This document shows positions 17,164 through 25,735 of a stretch of 64,000 bases of DNA, one piece after another (positions within the stretch are counted from its first letter, which is position 1; every line of letters begins with the position of its first letter). A model generated the notes under the pieces. It saw nothing but the letters and a program-made list of their open reading frames with translations, had not been told where the DNA came from and made no database searches. A program made the position numbers and the translations under genes. This stretch comes from Rhodospirillales bacterium (GTDB taxonomy: Bacteria; Pseudomonadota; Alphaproteobacteria; Azospirillales; Azospirillaceae): positions 1 to 64,000 of the forward strand of contig PLTC01000266.1 in NCBI GenBank assembly GCA_003165295.1, in the 5' to 3' direction.

Positions 17164-18216
17164 ATGTTGAGATGTTTTGCAATAGCGTTCGGCCTTTTGC
17201 TCGCGACAACGTCCTTGGCGGACGCGATGAGCTTCGATTGGCGCGACCACCTAACGGTGCGTGCTTCGGGGCCGATTGAACATGGTGACGCAGCAAAATT
17301 TGCAGCACTCCCAAAGTTTGACACTTTGGAGCTAAACAGCCCCGGTGGATTAGTCGGTGAGGCGCTGACGATAGCTGCTAACATGGATGCCCGCGGTGGC
17401 ATCCGAACCGTAGTCAAATCGGGTTCGTTCTGCGCGTCAGCGTGCTCGATGGCGCTGTTCGTATCTGGAAAAACCCGCATCGTCTATATGGGGGGACGGC
17501 TTGGAATTCACTCTTGCGCTAACCCGGATGGCACCCAGGCTCTGGAATGTAACAAAGAAATGGCTGCCAATGCGACCTCGCATGGGGTTCCCTGGGGGGT
17601 CATAGAGGGCTTCGGTAACGAAATCGCCCCTTCCAAGATGATGTGGCTGGGGGCCGAAGACGCGGAGTGCTGGGGGCTTATGAAATGGAGCGCCAAAGAT
17701 GAGTCTAACCATGGGGTGGGATGCTTCCTGCAAAGCCTGTATACCATCAACAATCAAGTTCCGGCCGAAGTTAATCTCGATAATGCTAATGATATCCTAT
17801 GCAGAATGAATGCACTTACTTCGCGAATACATATCTCAACAGGCCGCGAGAGGCAGGGTTTATCTGACACGTATCGTAGAGCTTGCGAACAAGTCGTAAT
17901 GGATACCAGGACGCCAAAATACGCAGCTATAGATATCATTATGTGGCTGATGCTTACTGACCCAAATATCATGAGGACGAAGCCTTGGTCATTGGCTTTT
18001 CGTATTTTGGATAGCGACATGGAACAAATTAACAATTGCTGGAAATGCCTTACAATACTCGGAATGTCTGGACTCTTGGCAGGTAACATGAAAGTTGGTT
18101 TGGAAGGATTGCAGGCTGCTCGCGAAGTCGTGAAGCGCGATTTAGGCTCAGTTCCCACGTGGCTCAATTCCCGAATTGAGATCGCAGCGCAGGCGGTCGG
18201 GGGTGGGCCACGGTAA
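17164..18216 (+). CDS. Periplasmic ClpP/crotonase-fold protein (COG3904-like)
   Basis: The product is 350 residues with a signal peptide (MLRCFAIAFGLLLATTSLAD). Residues about 50-140 have the ClpP/SppA-like pattern: LELNSPGGLVGEAL (oxyanion-type loop), then SGSFCASACSMALFVSG with the Ser expected as nucleophile, and GGRLGIHS with a conserved His. This matches the predicted periplasmic proteins of COG3904, which may be serine hydrolases; activity is unproven. The rest (about 200-350) is a helical C-terminal extension with several Cys that I do not recognise. It is the last gene of the low-G+C patch and is followed by hairpins at 18271 and 18342. Confidence 0.75.
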   Translation: MLRCFAIAFGLLLATTSLADAMSFDWRDHLTVRASGPIEHGDAAKFAALPKFDTLELNSPGGLVGEALTIAANMDARGGIRTVVKSGSFCASACSMALFVSGKTRIVYMGGRLGIHSCANPDGTQALECNKEMAANATSHGVPWGVIEGFGNEIAPSKMMWLGAEDAECWGLMKWSAKDESNHGVGCFLQSLYTINNQVPAEVNLDNANDILCRMNALTSRIHISTGRERQGLSDTYRRACEQVVMDTRTPKYAAIDIIMWLMLTDPNIMRTKPWSLAFRILDSDMEQINNCWKCLTILGMSGLLAGNMKVGLEGLQAAREVVKRDLGSVPTWLNSRIEIAAQAVGGGPR

Positions 18217-18270
18217 CCACTGCTGCGTGATCTCTTGCGCGGCAAGCGGTAGCCCCCGTTTACCACAGCC

Positions 18271-18306
18271 CCCCCAAGGGGCGCCGCTGCGTCAGCCTCT
18301 TGGGGG
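18271..18306 (+). terminator. Hairpin after the COG3904-like gene
   Basis: CCCCCAAG (18271-18278) pairs with CTTGGGGG (18299-18306) around a 20-nt loop, 55 bases past the stop. No T-run follows, so it is only a possible terminator. Confidence 0.35.
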
Positions 18307-18341
18307 CAAGGTCAGGTTGCACCCAGAACGCTCAAACCAAA

Positions 18342-18371
18342 AACCTCACATTCTCCAGAATATGTGAGGTT
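18342..18371. repeat. Perfect 10-bp inverted repeat
   Basis: AACCTCACAT (18342-18351) and ATGTGAGGTT (18362-18371) with a 10-nt loop. It lies between the convergent COG3904-like and enoyl-CoA hydratase genes. It is A+T-richer than a usual terminator stem and has no T-run; it may be a boundary element of the accessory patch or a 3'-end processing hairpin. Confidence 0.6.
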
Positions 18372-18431
18372 GCGCCCCAAGCCCCCGCAGATGAGGGTTG
18401 GGAAGGCCGCCATGACCAAACTGCGGACAGC

Positions 18432-19217
18432 TTAACGCCCGCACCATGCCGGCGCCCGCTTATCGATAAAGGCGTCAATGCCCTCTCTGGCATCGACCGC
18501 TTCCAGATTCTGCACCATGACGTCGCGGGTATAGGCGTAGGCGGCATCGAGAGGCAACTCGGCCTGGCGGTAAAAGGCATTTTTCCCGATGGCCAGGGTC
18601 AAGGACGACTTGGCGGCGATCTGATGGGCCAGCGCGGCGGTGCGGACCACAAGTTCCGCGGCGGGCACCACTTCATTGACCAGGCCGAAACGCAGGGCGG
18701 TGGCGGCGTCGATAAGATCGCCGGTCAGGAGCATTTGCATCGCCTGTTTGGGGGCGACGTTACGCGAAAGAGCGACCATCGGTGTTGAGCAGAACAGGCC
18801 GATATTGACTCCGGGAGTGGCAAAGCGGGCCTCTTCCGCGGCAATGGCAAGATCGGTGCTGGCGACCAACTGGCATCCGGCGGCGGTGGCGATCCCGTGA
18901 ACCCGTGCGATCACCGGCTTGGGCAAATGCACGATGGACAGCATTACCTCGGCGCAGCGGGCAAACAAGGATTCGGTATAGCGCCGGTCATAGCCGGCGG
19001 CACGCAGTTCCTTAAGGTCGTGGCCGGCACAGAAGGCCGGTCCGGTCCCGGCGAGGACCACCACCCGCACCGTTTCGTCGGCGACAAGTGCGGTCAAGGC
19101 GTCACCCAGCGCGTTCAGCATGCCGAGGGAAAGGGCATTGCGGGCTTGGGGCCGGTTGAGAGTCAGCGTGGTGACGCCGTCGTCGTCCTCACGCAAAACC
19201 AGGGGAGTGTCCGTCAT
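18432..19217 (-). CDS. Enoyl-CoA hydratase/isomerase (crotonase family)
   Basis: The product is 261 residues with the crotonase core: LNRPQARNALSLGM at the N-terminus, the oxyanion loops FCAGHDLKEL and GIATAAGCQLVASTDLAIA, and the C-terminal KNAFYRQ helix. In the second loop the usual catalytic Glu/Asp positions are not clearly occupied (AAGCQL rather than GGGxEL), so it may not be a standard hydratase and could act as an isomerase or hydrolase of the family. ATG at 19217 follows TATGGAGA. It lies 19 bp after the CoA-transferase pair and is probably the last gene of their operon. Confidence 0.85.
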   Translation of the reverse strand: MTDTPLVLREDDDGVTTLTLNRPQARNALSLGMLNALGDALTALVADETVRVVVLAGTGPAFCAGHDLKELRAAGYDRRYTESLFARCAEVMLSIVHLPKPVIARVHGIATAAGCQLVASTDLAIAAEEARFATPGVNIGLFCSTPMVALSRNVAPKQAMQMLLTGDLIDAATALRFGLVNEVVPAAELVVRTAALAHQIAAKSSLTLAIGKNAFYRQAELPLDAAYAYTRDVMVQNLEAVDAREGIDAFIDKRAPAWCGR

Positions 19218-19236
19218 GGGTATTCTCCATAGGGTC

Positions 19237-20031
19237 CTAATTCTTTCGTAACGCCCCGGTTTCATCCACCCGGCGCAACGCCGCCAGTTCGGCGACACTG
19301 GGTTCCGGGATTTCCTGCGCGCCCGGAGCGATCTTCAAATCCCACCCGGTGTTGGCGCGGATGTCCGCGATGCTGGAAAAAGAATACCAACCATCCAACT
19401 GGAACTCCCGGGTTTCGGGGTCGGGACGCAGTATACCCAAAGTGGTGACAATGGCGCTCGGCCCGCCGCCGCGAAGCCCATGACGGGTGCGGGCGTCGCC
19501 ACCCTCCAGATAGCCGGGCGAACTGATGTAACTGACCCGCTCGGCGAAACGCTTGGGCTCGTGAGCGACCATGATGATAAACCGCTTTGCGCCGGACGCG
19601 ATGTCGTTGGCGCCGCCGGCGCCATTGAGCCGGGTCTTGGGCGGCCGGTACCGGGTGCCGATAACGCCGCCCTGGTCCCAGACGCCGGTGGTGTTGACAT
19701 TGCCATACTTGTCGACCTGGGCCGCGCCGATGACGCCCACGTCGCAGCGTCCGGAGGCAACGAGGCAGCCAAGGGCGTCGATGGCCGAGGTAAAGCTGGT
19801 GGCGTTGGCCGAGATGCGGTTGCATTCGATGCCCCAGGGCAGGCCGCCGACCGGGGTGGCGCCGTAAACACCGCCCTCGGTCATGGCGCGGACGCCGGGC
19901 GCGTGGTGGGCCTGCGCGAAGAAGCCGGCAAGCATCGACAGGCCGACACCGAAGATTGCCAGTTCACCGTCGCGGATTTCGCGGCCGGTGGCAATGGCCA
20001 TCATCTCCTGACGGGTGCAGGGCCGGGTCAT
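19237..20031 (-). CDS. CoA-transferase family I, beta subunit (glutaconate-type)
   Basis: The product is 264 residues. The run RAMTEGGVYGATP places a Glu where the catalytic Glu of family I CoA-transferase beta subunits lies; in the reaction it forms a glutamyl-CoA thioester. Later motifs LNGAGGANDIASGA and RHGLRGGGPSAIVT fit the same family. It pairs with the alpha subunit upstream, whose stop overlaps this ATG (ATGA). Substrate cannot be told from sequence; glutaconate, 3-oxoacid or a ring-cleavage acid are all possible. Confidence 0.85.
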   Translation of the reverse strand: MTRPCTRQEMMAIATGREIRDGELAIFGVGLSMLAGFFAQAHHAPGVRAMTEGGVYGATPVGGLPWGIECNRISANATSFTSAIDALGCLVASGRCDVGVIGAAQVDKYGNVNTTGVWDQGGVIGTRYRPPKTRLNGAGGANDIASGAKRFIIMVAHEPKRFAERVSYISSPGYLEGGDARTRHGLRGGGPSAIVTTLGILRPDPETREFQLDGWYSFSSIADIRANTGWDLKIAPGAQEIPEPSVAELAALRRVDETGALRKN

Positions 20032-20996
20032 GACAGCGCCTCCGCCGGCAGAATCCATTGGCGGTACGGGTCGAGCAGGAAGGAGGTCGGCCCCTGGCTC
20101 AGCGATGCCACCTTGTCCCGGCCGATCAGGTCAAGATAGGTGTCGATGTCCGAATAACTTTCGACATAGTCGCGAAGATAGGCCGCCGTGCCGTCCTCGG
20201 TAGCGAGGGCCAGATTCATGAGTTTCATGTGCTCCTCGTCGACATCGTAAAGGCCGGGTGAACTCTGCGGCCAAGCGGCAAAGGGCCACCAGACCACCGC
20301 CTCGACCACCAGATCCGGAATTCGGACCAGATTTGGGTACTGACGCATGCAGGCGGTATCGACGATGGCATCGGCAATCAGCACCACCCGCTTGGCCGCC
20401 CGCGAAAGTTCGAACCGGCTCCACTCGGTGCCGAGCATGATGGCGTTGCCCAACGGATCGGCAAGAGAGACATGGATTGCGGCCAGATCCGGGACCAGCG
20501 GCGGCAAAGCTCCGATCTCCCGGCCGCTGAACGGGTCGGTGACGGTGGGAATCTTGGACCGACTGGGATAGTCGTCCGGGGCGAAGGCCGAGCGGGCCTG
20601 AATGTCCGAGGCGATATTGACGGTGGCCGGGACGAACGGCCAGCCCAGCGCGCCGCCCAGCAACCGTAGCGCCATGGACAGGTTGGAATAATCCTCGAGC
20701 GCGAGTCGGCCGCTCTCCACCGCCCGCCGGAGGCCGTTGGCGAAACCAAACACCTCGAGACCGGAAAAACCGCATTCGGCCCGGCTGACCGCGCCCGCCG
20801 CGGCCAGCAGGTTGAGCTGCTGGCTGTTGCAATGAAAAATTGCATGCAGATCCTTACGTCCCTGGCGCAAGAGTTCGCGGCCAAACACGATGGCATCGGA
20901 ACCCACTGGCAACGCGGCACCGCTGGCGTACTGCATGCCATCCCAACTGGTACGGCCGACGGCTTCTGCGAGGGAAATCAGTTTTCCTGGGGGCAT
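20028..20996 (-). CDS. CoA-transferase family I, alpha subunit (glutaconate-type)
   Basis: The product is 322 residues, alpha subunit of the heterodimeric or heterotetrameric enzyme. Features are FGRELLRQGRKDLHAIF, IHVSLADPLGNAIMLG and the Gly-rich GGALGWPFVPA segment. It is first in the operon alpha-beta-enoyl-CoA hydratase. Together they would activate an organic acid with CoA and process the unsaturated thioester, a short beta-oxidation-like or ring-degradation branch. No regulator or dehydrogenase of the pathway is adjacent. Confidence 0.85.
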   Translation of the reverse strand: MPPGKLISLAEAVGRTSWDGMQYASGAALPVGSDAIVFGRELLRQGRKDLHAIFHCNSQQLNLLAAAGAVSRAECGFSGLEVFGFANGLRRAVESGRLALEDYSNLSMALRLLGGALGWPFVPATVNIASDIQARSAFAPDDYPSRSKIPTVTDPFSGREIGALPPLVPDLAAIHVSLADPLGNAIMLGTEWSRFELSRAAKRVVLIADAIVDTACMRQYPNLVRIPDLVVEAVVWWPFAAWPQSSPGLYDVDEEHMKLMNLALATEDGTAAYLRDYVESYSDIDTYLDLIGRDKVASLSQGPTSFLLDPYRQWILPAEALS

Positions 20997-21152
20997 CAGC
21001 GGATGTCCTTTTGGTGCCGGCCGCTAGGACCCGCAATCCTGGCGACGGTTTGGTCAACATCGCGGTGTGGCAAGAGCGAGTCCCCGTGAGCCGCAGGCGG
21101 CAATGGCCTCAACAGCGGTATTGCAACTCCAGGAGACGATCGTACCTTGGAG

Positions 21153-21590
21153 TCAGATGCCACTACCATCAGATACGTCGTTAAGGCTGTCCCTATCGAG
21201 CAAATAACGATAAAACACCTGATCCTGATTCCTTAGGTGATGTTCATGAATGCGGATCAGCAACTTTTCGAGATTGCCGATCGTAACAGTTCGGGTTGTT
21301 AATCCATTGACGACGGCCGTAATCTGATCGCGAAAGCTCTTATGTTGCTGGGCATGGGTCATCAACAATGGATATCTGCGGTCCAGCATCACTCTTTCCT
21401 CAAATTCCATATGCGCGTCGACATGCGCCATGAGCGCCGCGCGCCGCCTCGCCACTTCGCCAGCGGTGCCGCCGCCGTTCAGTGCGCGGTGGAACTGTCC
21501 GATCAGATGCCGGAATACATCGTGGTCCTGGTCGATCAACGACAGTTCCGCAGGGACCATCTGCACGGCGACCATCGCCATCCCGTCCAT
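21153..21590 (-). CDS. Bacteriohemerythrin / hemerythrin-domain protein
   Basis: The product is 145 residues, a single hemerythrin domain. Ligand-like residues: DQDHDVF (about 24), HVDAHMEFEE (about 56-65), HAQQHKSF (about 79-83) and HEHHLRNQDQVF (about 114-123). This matches the His/Glu/Asp set for an O2-binding diiron site. It is only distantly similar to the copy at 1046-1453, so the two probably differ in role. A G-rich run precedes the ATG; starts at codons 1, 4 and 6 are all possible. Confidence 0.87.
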   Translation of the reverse strand: MDGMAMVAVQMVPAELSLIDQDHDVFRHLIGQFHRALNGGGTAGEVARRRAALMAHVDAHMEFEERVMLDRRYPLLMTHAQQHKSFRDQITAVVNGLTTRTVTIGNLEKLLIRIHEHHLRNQDQVFYRYLLDRDSLNDVSDGSGI

Positions 21591-22264
21591 GCACCCCCCC
21601 CCAGCGAAAGCACCCCGCCGGACACCCGCCGGCGATCAGGTGGCGACACATCCCCCGATCTACGAGGAAGGACATTCCCAAACACACATGACGTTACTGT
21701 GCAATAGGCCGCAGCCGCCGCCGGTTATGGCAGACGCGCCAACTGCCGTCAAGGCATCTCCACTACAATGATGGTCAATTGGCCTGACGATATAACATCT
21801 GGCATAAGTTATAACGGAGCCGGCACGCTCCGAGTGAAGGGCCCGGCGGTGGGAAGCGCCGCTCCATATCGGATAAAAAATGCCCGGTAAATATGTTGTA
21901 ATGGCATGAGTGTCCACAAGGTGGAATTGCCGCAATCGATAAACCGGGAGTTTTGTCGCCGTAGAGACCGGCATGACAGCGACCCCGCCGCCGTCCGCCG
22001 CCCTGGGAAACTATACATGTCAAGCGAGGTGCAAACGTTTTGGTTGATGATCATGTATTTCCTCGCGTAACCAAGTAAGCGCAAACTTCCTTAGGCGGCG
22101 TCCCGTCACTTTTTTTGGCGGGCTGTTGCCTCGCTTACCGCTGTTGTTCGGGCGCCAGGGCTCGGTCTTGGTCGTGGTTTACGGCCCGGGCGGTCCGCTT
22201 AATTTAACGAGGCTGATGCGCTATTATAGCCAGTAAAAAAACAAATTCGCTCGTCAGTCAGGGA
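21591..22264. other. Long divergent intergenic region, no gene seen
   Basis: About 670 bases between the hemerythrin gene and the cysE promoter. Open frames on the minus strand are short with unconvincing translations. Composition is mixed, with A+T-rich stretches around 21775-21920 and 22220-22250 that may carry promoters for the hemerythrin gene. Confidence 0.5.
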
Positions 22265-22293
22265 TTGACGGTTCGGCGCTCAAAGTGTGTAAT
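22265..22293 (+). promoter_or_regulatory. Promoter of cysE
   Basis: TTGACG (22265-22270), 17-bp spacer, TGTAAT (22288-22293). Transcription from it would start near 22300, so an ATG at 22302 would be leaderless; this supports the ATG at 22368 as the cysE start. Confidence 0.6.
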
Positions 22294-22367
22294 CTGACCG
22301 GATGTTGCACCGCACCGGCGATGATCCGTACTCGGATGTCGGGGGCGGGATCAAGGAGACTCCGGGC

Positions 22368-23225
22368 ATGCACAAGATCGCCCTTGCCGCCCAGCGGGTT
22401 TTGTCGGCGCCCCGGTGGCCCGACGAGATCGGGACCGAGGTCTGGGAAGCCCTGCGCGGTGAAGCCTTCAGGGTTCTGGCCACCCAGAAGGCTCTTCGCG
22501 GTTTCATCAACACCACGATCCTCGCCCATGAGGACTTTTCCTCGGCGCTGACCGCCCACCTTGCCCGTAAGCTCGGCGACCGCTACCTGTCTCCGGAACG
22601 TTTGGAAGATGTGATCCGGGAGGCGACCGCCAACAATCCCGAGCTGATCGAGACTGGACTTCGCGATCTGATGGCGGCTCTGGCCAGAGATCCCGCGGCA
22701 GACAGTTATCTGACGCCATTTCTCTACTATAAAGGATATCATGCGCTGCAATGGCAACGGATCAGCCATTGGCTCTGGAATAACCGGCAAAAGGATATCG
22801 CGCGATTTTTGCAAAACCGGATGTCGGAGGTGTTTGCCGTCGATATTCATCCGGCGGTGCCAATCGGGCGCGGCGTATTCATTGACCATGCAACCGGTGT
22901 CGTGATCGGCGAGACCGCAACCATCGGCAATGATGTTTCGATTCTCCAGAATGTCACCCTGGGCGGGACGGGTAAGGAACAGGGGGATCGCCATCCTAAA
23001 ATCGGGGACGGCGTGCTGCTTTCCGTGGGGGCCAAGGTGCTGGGCAACATCACGGTCGGGGCACGAGCGAAGGTTGGTGCCGGCAGCATCGTTCTGAAAG
23101 AGGTCCCGCCCTGCGCCACCGTCGCCGGCATTCCGGCCCGGGTGGTCGGCTGGTGCCGTGACGTGGTGGTGGCGCCTGGCTTGTCCATGGACCAAAGTCT
23201 CCCGGAGCCTGATTACACCATTTGA
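22368..23225 (+). CDS. cysE: Serine O-acetyltransferase
   Basis: CysE transfers acetyl from acetyl-CoA to L-serine, giving O-acetylserine, the acceptor for sulfide in cysteine synthesis. The 285-residue product has the helical N-terminal domain (about 1-150) and a C-terminal left-handed beta-helix of hexapeptide repeats. Catalytic and structural motifs: DIHPAVPIGRGVFIDHATGVVIGETA with the Asp-His pair, GGTGKEQGDRHPKIGDGV, and the IPARVVG end. ATG 22368 has AAGGAG nine bases upstream; a start at 22302 is possible but lacks a ribosome site. The tail after residue 265 is where cysteine feedback inhibition usually acts. Confidence 0.95.
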   Translation: MHKIALAAQRVLSAPRWPDEIGTEVWEALRGEAFRVLATQKALRGFINTTILAHEDFSSALTAHLARKLGDRYLSPERLEDVIREATANNPELIETGLRDLMAALARDPAADSYLTPFLYYKGYHALQWQRISHWLWNNRQKDIARFLQNRMSEVFAVDIHPAVPIGRGVFIDHATGVVIGETATIGNDVSILQNVTLGGTGKEQGDRHPKIGDGVLLSVGAKVLGNITVGARAKVGAGSIVLKEVPPCATVAGIPARVVGWCRDVVVAPGLSMDQSLPEPDYTI

Positions 23226-23353
23226 TTGGACCTGATCCGAGGTGATCCGACACCGCCCCCGCCGAAGCGGCCAGCGGGAGCGGTCATAGCCCTGCGTCGG
23301 CCGCAGCAATAATAACAATATTAAACTGTATTTTTATGGCACGCACTTTCCAT

Positions 23354-23381
23354 TTTACAATGTCAAACTGCTATGTATAAT
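23354..23381 (+). promoter_or_regulatory. Promoter of the second rhodanese gene
   Basis: TTTACA (23354-23359), 16-bp spacer and a consensus TATAAT (23376-23381) in a locally A+T-rich stretch, 42 bases before the ATG. It is among the strongest promoter matches in the window. Confidence 0.65.
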
Positions 23382-23422
23382 GATGCCTATCAACACATAA
23401 TCATCGTTGAAAGGAGACCACG

Positions 23423-23830
23423 ATGCCCGGACGTTTCGGCGGCGACGTTAGTCCGCAGCAGGCCTGGCAGAAGCTACGGGAAAATCCGGCGGCGGTGCTC
23501 ATTGACGTTCGAACCCAGGCCGAGTGGGACGATGTCGGAGGTCCCGATCTGTCCAGTCTGGGCCGGCCGGTGTTCCATGTCGACTGGCAGGGACTGTCTC
23601 CGGCAGAGCGGGCTCAGAAATTCGCCGCCGAAGTCTTCGCCCACGGTGTTTCGCCGGAGCAACCGGTGTTTTTGATCTGCCGCAGCGGTATCCGCTCTCG
23701 CGCCGCCGGTGAGGTGCTGGCGGGCAGCGGCTTTCAAACCTTCAATATCGCCGATGGCTTCGAGGGCAAGCCGGCAGCGGGACGTCGGGGCTGGAAGGCC
23801 ATTGGTCTGCCGTGGACGGCGCACCACTGA
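23423..23830 (+). CDS. Single-domain rhodanese-like sulfurtransferase
   Basis: The product is 135 residues with LIDVRTQAEW and active-site loop CRSGIRS. It is a paralogue of the rhodanese at 2372-2791: both start M-GRF-GDVSP, share GGPDLSSL and end with a short Trp-bearing tail (GWKA...LPW). A strong AAGGAG lies before the ATG. Position after cysE suggests a role in cysteine-derived sulfur traffic, but the genes have separate promoters. Confidence 0.9.
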   Translation: MPGRFGGDVSPQQAWQKLRENPAAVLIDVRTQAEWDDVGGPDLSSLGRPVFHVDWQGLSPAERAQKFAAEVFAHGVSPEQPVFLICRSGIRSRAAGEVLAGSGFQTFNIADGFEGKPAAGRRGWKAIGLPWTAHH

Positions 23831-23863
23831 CGTACCGAACCTGCGAGGAGCGAAAAGGCGGAT

Positions 23864-23896
23864 TCCTCCCTCTCCGGCAATGCGGCAGAGGGAGGA
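23864..23896. terminator. Bidirectional terminator between rhodanese and malyl-CoA lyase genes
   Basis: TCCTCCCTCT (23864-23873) and AGAGGGAGGA (23887-23896) form a perfect 10-bp stem, extended by inner CCG/CGG pairs. It sits between two convergent genes and is followed by a T-rich stretch on the plus strand. Confidence 0.65.
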
Positions 23897-23923
23897 TGTG
23901 TCATTTCTTCGCACCCGCCGGTA

Positions 23924-24967
23924 TCACAACCCGTATTGTAGCGCCATTTCCGGGTCCTTGAGTGCCACCAGCCGGGCCAGATCGACCATGACCTTGGCCT
24001 GCTTCCAGGTGGCATCGTCCTGCATCCGGCCATCGATCATGACCGCGCCGGTTCCGTCGGGCATGGCGTCAAGAATGCGCTTGGCGAATCGGACCTCCGC
24101 CACATCCGGGCTGAACACCTGTTTGGCGATGGTGATCTGGCTGGGATGCAGCGACCAGGCCCCGGCACAACCTTGGAGGAAGGCGTTGCGGAACTGCGCC
24201 CGACAGGCGGCTTCATCCTGAAAATCGCCGAACGGTCCGTAAAAGGCCCGCAGGCCCGCGGCCATGCAGGCATCGACCATTCGGGCAATGGTATAGTGCC
24301 AAAGATCCTGTTGGAAAAACGCCCTCTCGCCGCCATCGGGTCCGGCATCGGCGATGACGCCGTAAAAGGGGTGGCCACCGCCGACCCGGGTGGTCTTCAT
24401 GCCCCGGGACGCCGCCAGATCCGCCGGCCCCAGGCTCATGCCATGCATCCGCGGGCTGGCCGAGGCAATCCCGTCGATATTGTTGACCCCCTGGGCCGTT
24501 TCGAGGATGGCGTGAATCAGGATCGGCCGGGTGAGGCTGTGCCGGGCTTCAAGCTGTGCCAGCATCTGGTCGAGATAATGGATGTCCCAGGCGCCTTCGA
24601 CCTTGGGCAGCATGATGACGTCGAGCTTGTGGCCAATCGCGCCCACCACCTGGAGCAGGTCGTCAAGAACCCAGGGGCTGTTCAGGGCATTGATGCGGAC
24701 CCAGAGGCCGGTCGGGCCGAATTCGGTCTTGCCGGCGGCCTCAATGAACCCGGCGCGCGCTGCTTCCTTCGCGTCGGCGGGAATCGCGTCTTCGAGGTTA
24801 CCGACCACCACATCAACCTGCCGGGCGATCTCCGGCAGCTTGGCCCGCATCTTGTCGAGATGGGGCGGAAAGAAGTGGAGCATGCGCTCCAGCCGTACCG
24901 GCAGTTCGCGCACCGGCTGAGGCGCGCCAATGGCCAGCGGCTTGTAGAAATTGATGGGCAGTTTCAA
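23924..24967 (-). CDS. mcl: L-malyl-CoA / beta-methylmalyl-CoA lyase (Chloroflexus MCL type)
   Basis: A CitE/HpcH-HpaI superfamily lyase that cleaves L-malyl-CoA to acetyl-CoA and glyoxylate, and beta-methylmalyl-CoA to propionyl-CoA and glyoxylate, reversibly and with Mg2+. The 347-residue length and runs such as [58 protein letters not shown] and [12 protein letters not shown] match closely what I remember of the Chloroflexus aurantiacus enzyme of the 3-hydroxypropionate bicycle. Metal-binding Glu/Asp lie in NLEDA and in ETAQG/GPADLA. The start is a TTG at 24967, set by AGGAGGA six bases upstream. In proteobacteria the same reaction serves the ethylmalonyl-CoA pathway. No ccr, mch or mct is in the window. 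Confidence 0.88.
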   Translation of the reverse strand: MKLPINFYKPLAIGAPQPVRELPVRLERMLHFFPPHLDKMRAKLPEIARQVDVVVGNLEDAIPADAKEAARAGFIEAAGKTEFGPTGLWVRINALNSPWVLDDLLQVVGAIGHKLDVIMLPKVEGAWDIHYLDQMLAQLEARHSLTRPILIHAILETAQGVNNIDGIASASPRMHGMSLGPADLAASRGMKTTRVGGGHPFYGVIADAGPDGGERAFFQQDLWHYTIARMVDACMAAGLRAFYGPFGDFQDEAACRAQFRNAFLQGCAGAWSLHPSQITIAKQVFSPDVAEVRFAKRILDAMPDGTGAVMIDGRMQDDATWKQAKVMVDLARLVALKDPEMALQYGL

Positions 24968-25168
24968 GGGCCATCCTCCTGGGCGGGCACATCGCAAGGT
25001 CGGCACAGGCGGACATAAAATTATCGCGCCGGGCCAAAAGATGATGCATCATTACAATGTGAAGGGAATTCCGGTCAAGAAGGAACTCTCCCGCCGCATT
25101 CGGGACCATACCCGATCGGAGCCGCGAACGACCCGGCGGTCGGATGCCCCGCCTCGTCCCGGCCGGTG

Positions 25169-25627
25169 CTATTCGAAATAAACGGAATAGGTCTGACGGT
25201 CTTCCAATTCCTTCTTTTCGCGCTTTCTGGCCTGTTCTTCGAGTCGCTGCTCCCGTTCGACGGCCCGCTGCTCCCGACGGTGGAGGCGCTCGATCAGTCG
25301 GTCCCGACGCCGTGCGGTCTCGCCAGGGGGCACGGTGTCGTGTTCTTTGATCCACTGCCGCAAATGCCCGATACGGCGCTTCAACTCGGAAGGGCTGAAT
25401 TTCTCTACCACAAACGTCTTAAGTGCCGGCCAGCCGGTCCGCAACAGGCCTTCGGTCCGGTCCAGCACCCGCCGGAGCCAGGGACCCAACCGCCGGATAC
25501 CGCTTCCGGCCGCCGCCGGCAGTGTCTGGCGGAGTTGAACCATCCGCGCCCGGAGTTGAACGATCCGGGCGCGCACCACAGCGATCCGTTGATGGATCCG
25601 CGCGGTCAGTCGGTGGATGAAAGACAT
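25169..25627 (-). CDS. Basic coiled-coil protein, unknown
   Basis: The product is 152 residues, Arg-rich and nearly all helical. The N-terminal helix (MSFIHRLTARIHQRIAVVR) and the C-terminal one (RRDRLIERLHRREQRAVEREQRLEEQ) have coiled-coil spacing. There is no membrane segment or signal peptide. ATG 25627 is chosen because GAGGGAAG lies upstream and the earlier frame carries Arg-rich non-coding-like sequence. It lies about 200 bases upstream of mcl, in the same direction. Family not recognised. Confidence 0.6.
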   Translation of the reverse strand: MSFIHRLTARIHQRIAVVRARIVQLRARMVQLRQTLPAAAGSGIRRLGPWLRRVLDRTEGLLRTGWPALKTFVVEKFSPSELKRRIGHLRQWIKEHDTVPPGETARRRDRLIERLHRREQRAVEREQRLEEQARKREKKELEDRQTYSVYFE

Positions 25628-25735
25628 TTGGCCGTGACTTCCCTCGTGTCGTAACCGGGATACCCGGTCACCGGGGATTATAGCGCAATAAGGCCGATCG
25701 GCGACCAGTCGCCTGCACCACACCGGGACCCGGCA

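Noticed and set aside
19237-20996. Assignment to steroid-ring IpdAB
   Set aside because: Gene order with an enoyl-CoA hydratase is suggestive, but no other steroid genes are present and the substrate motif cannot be read by eye.
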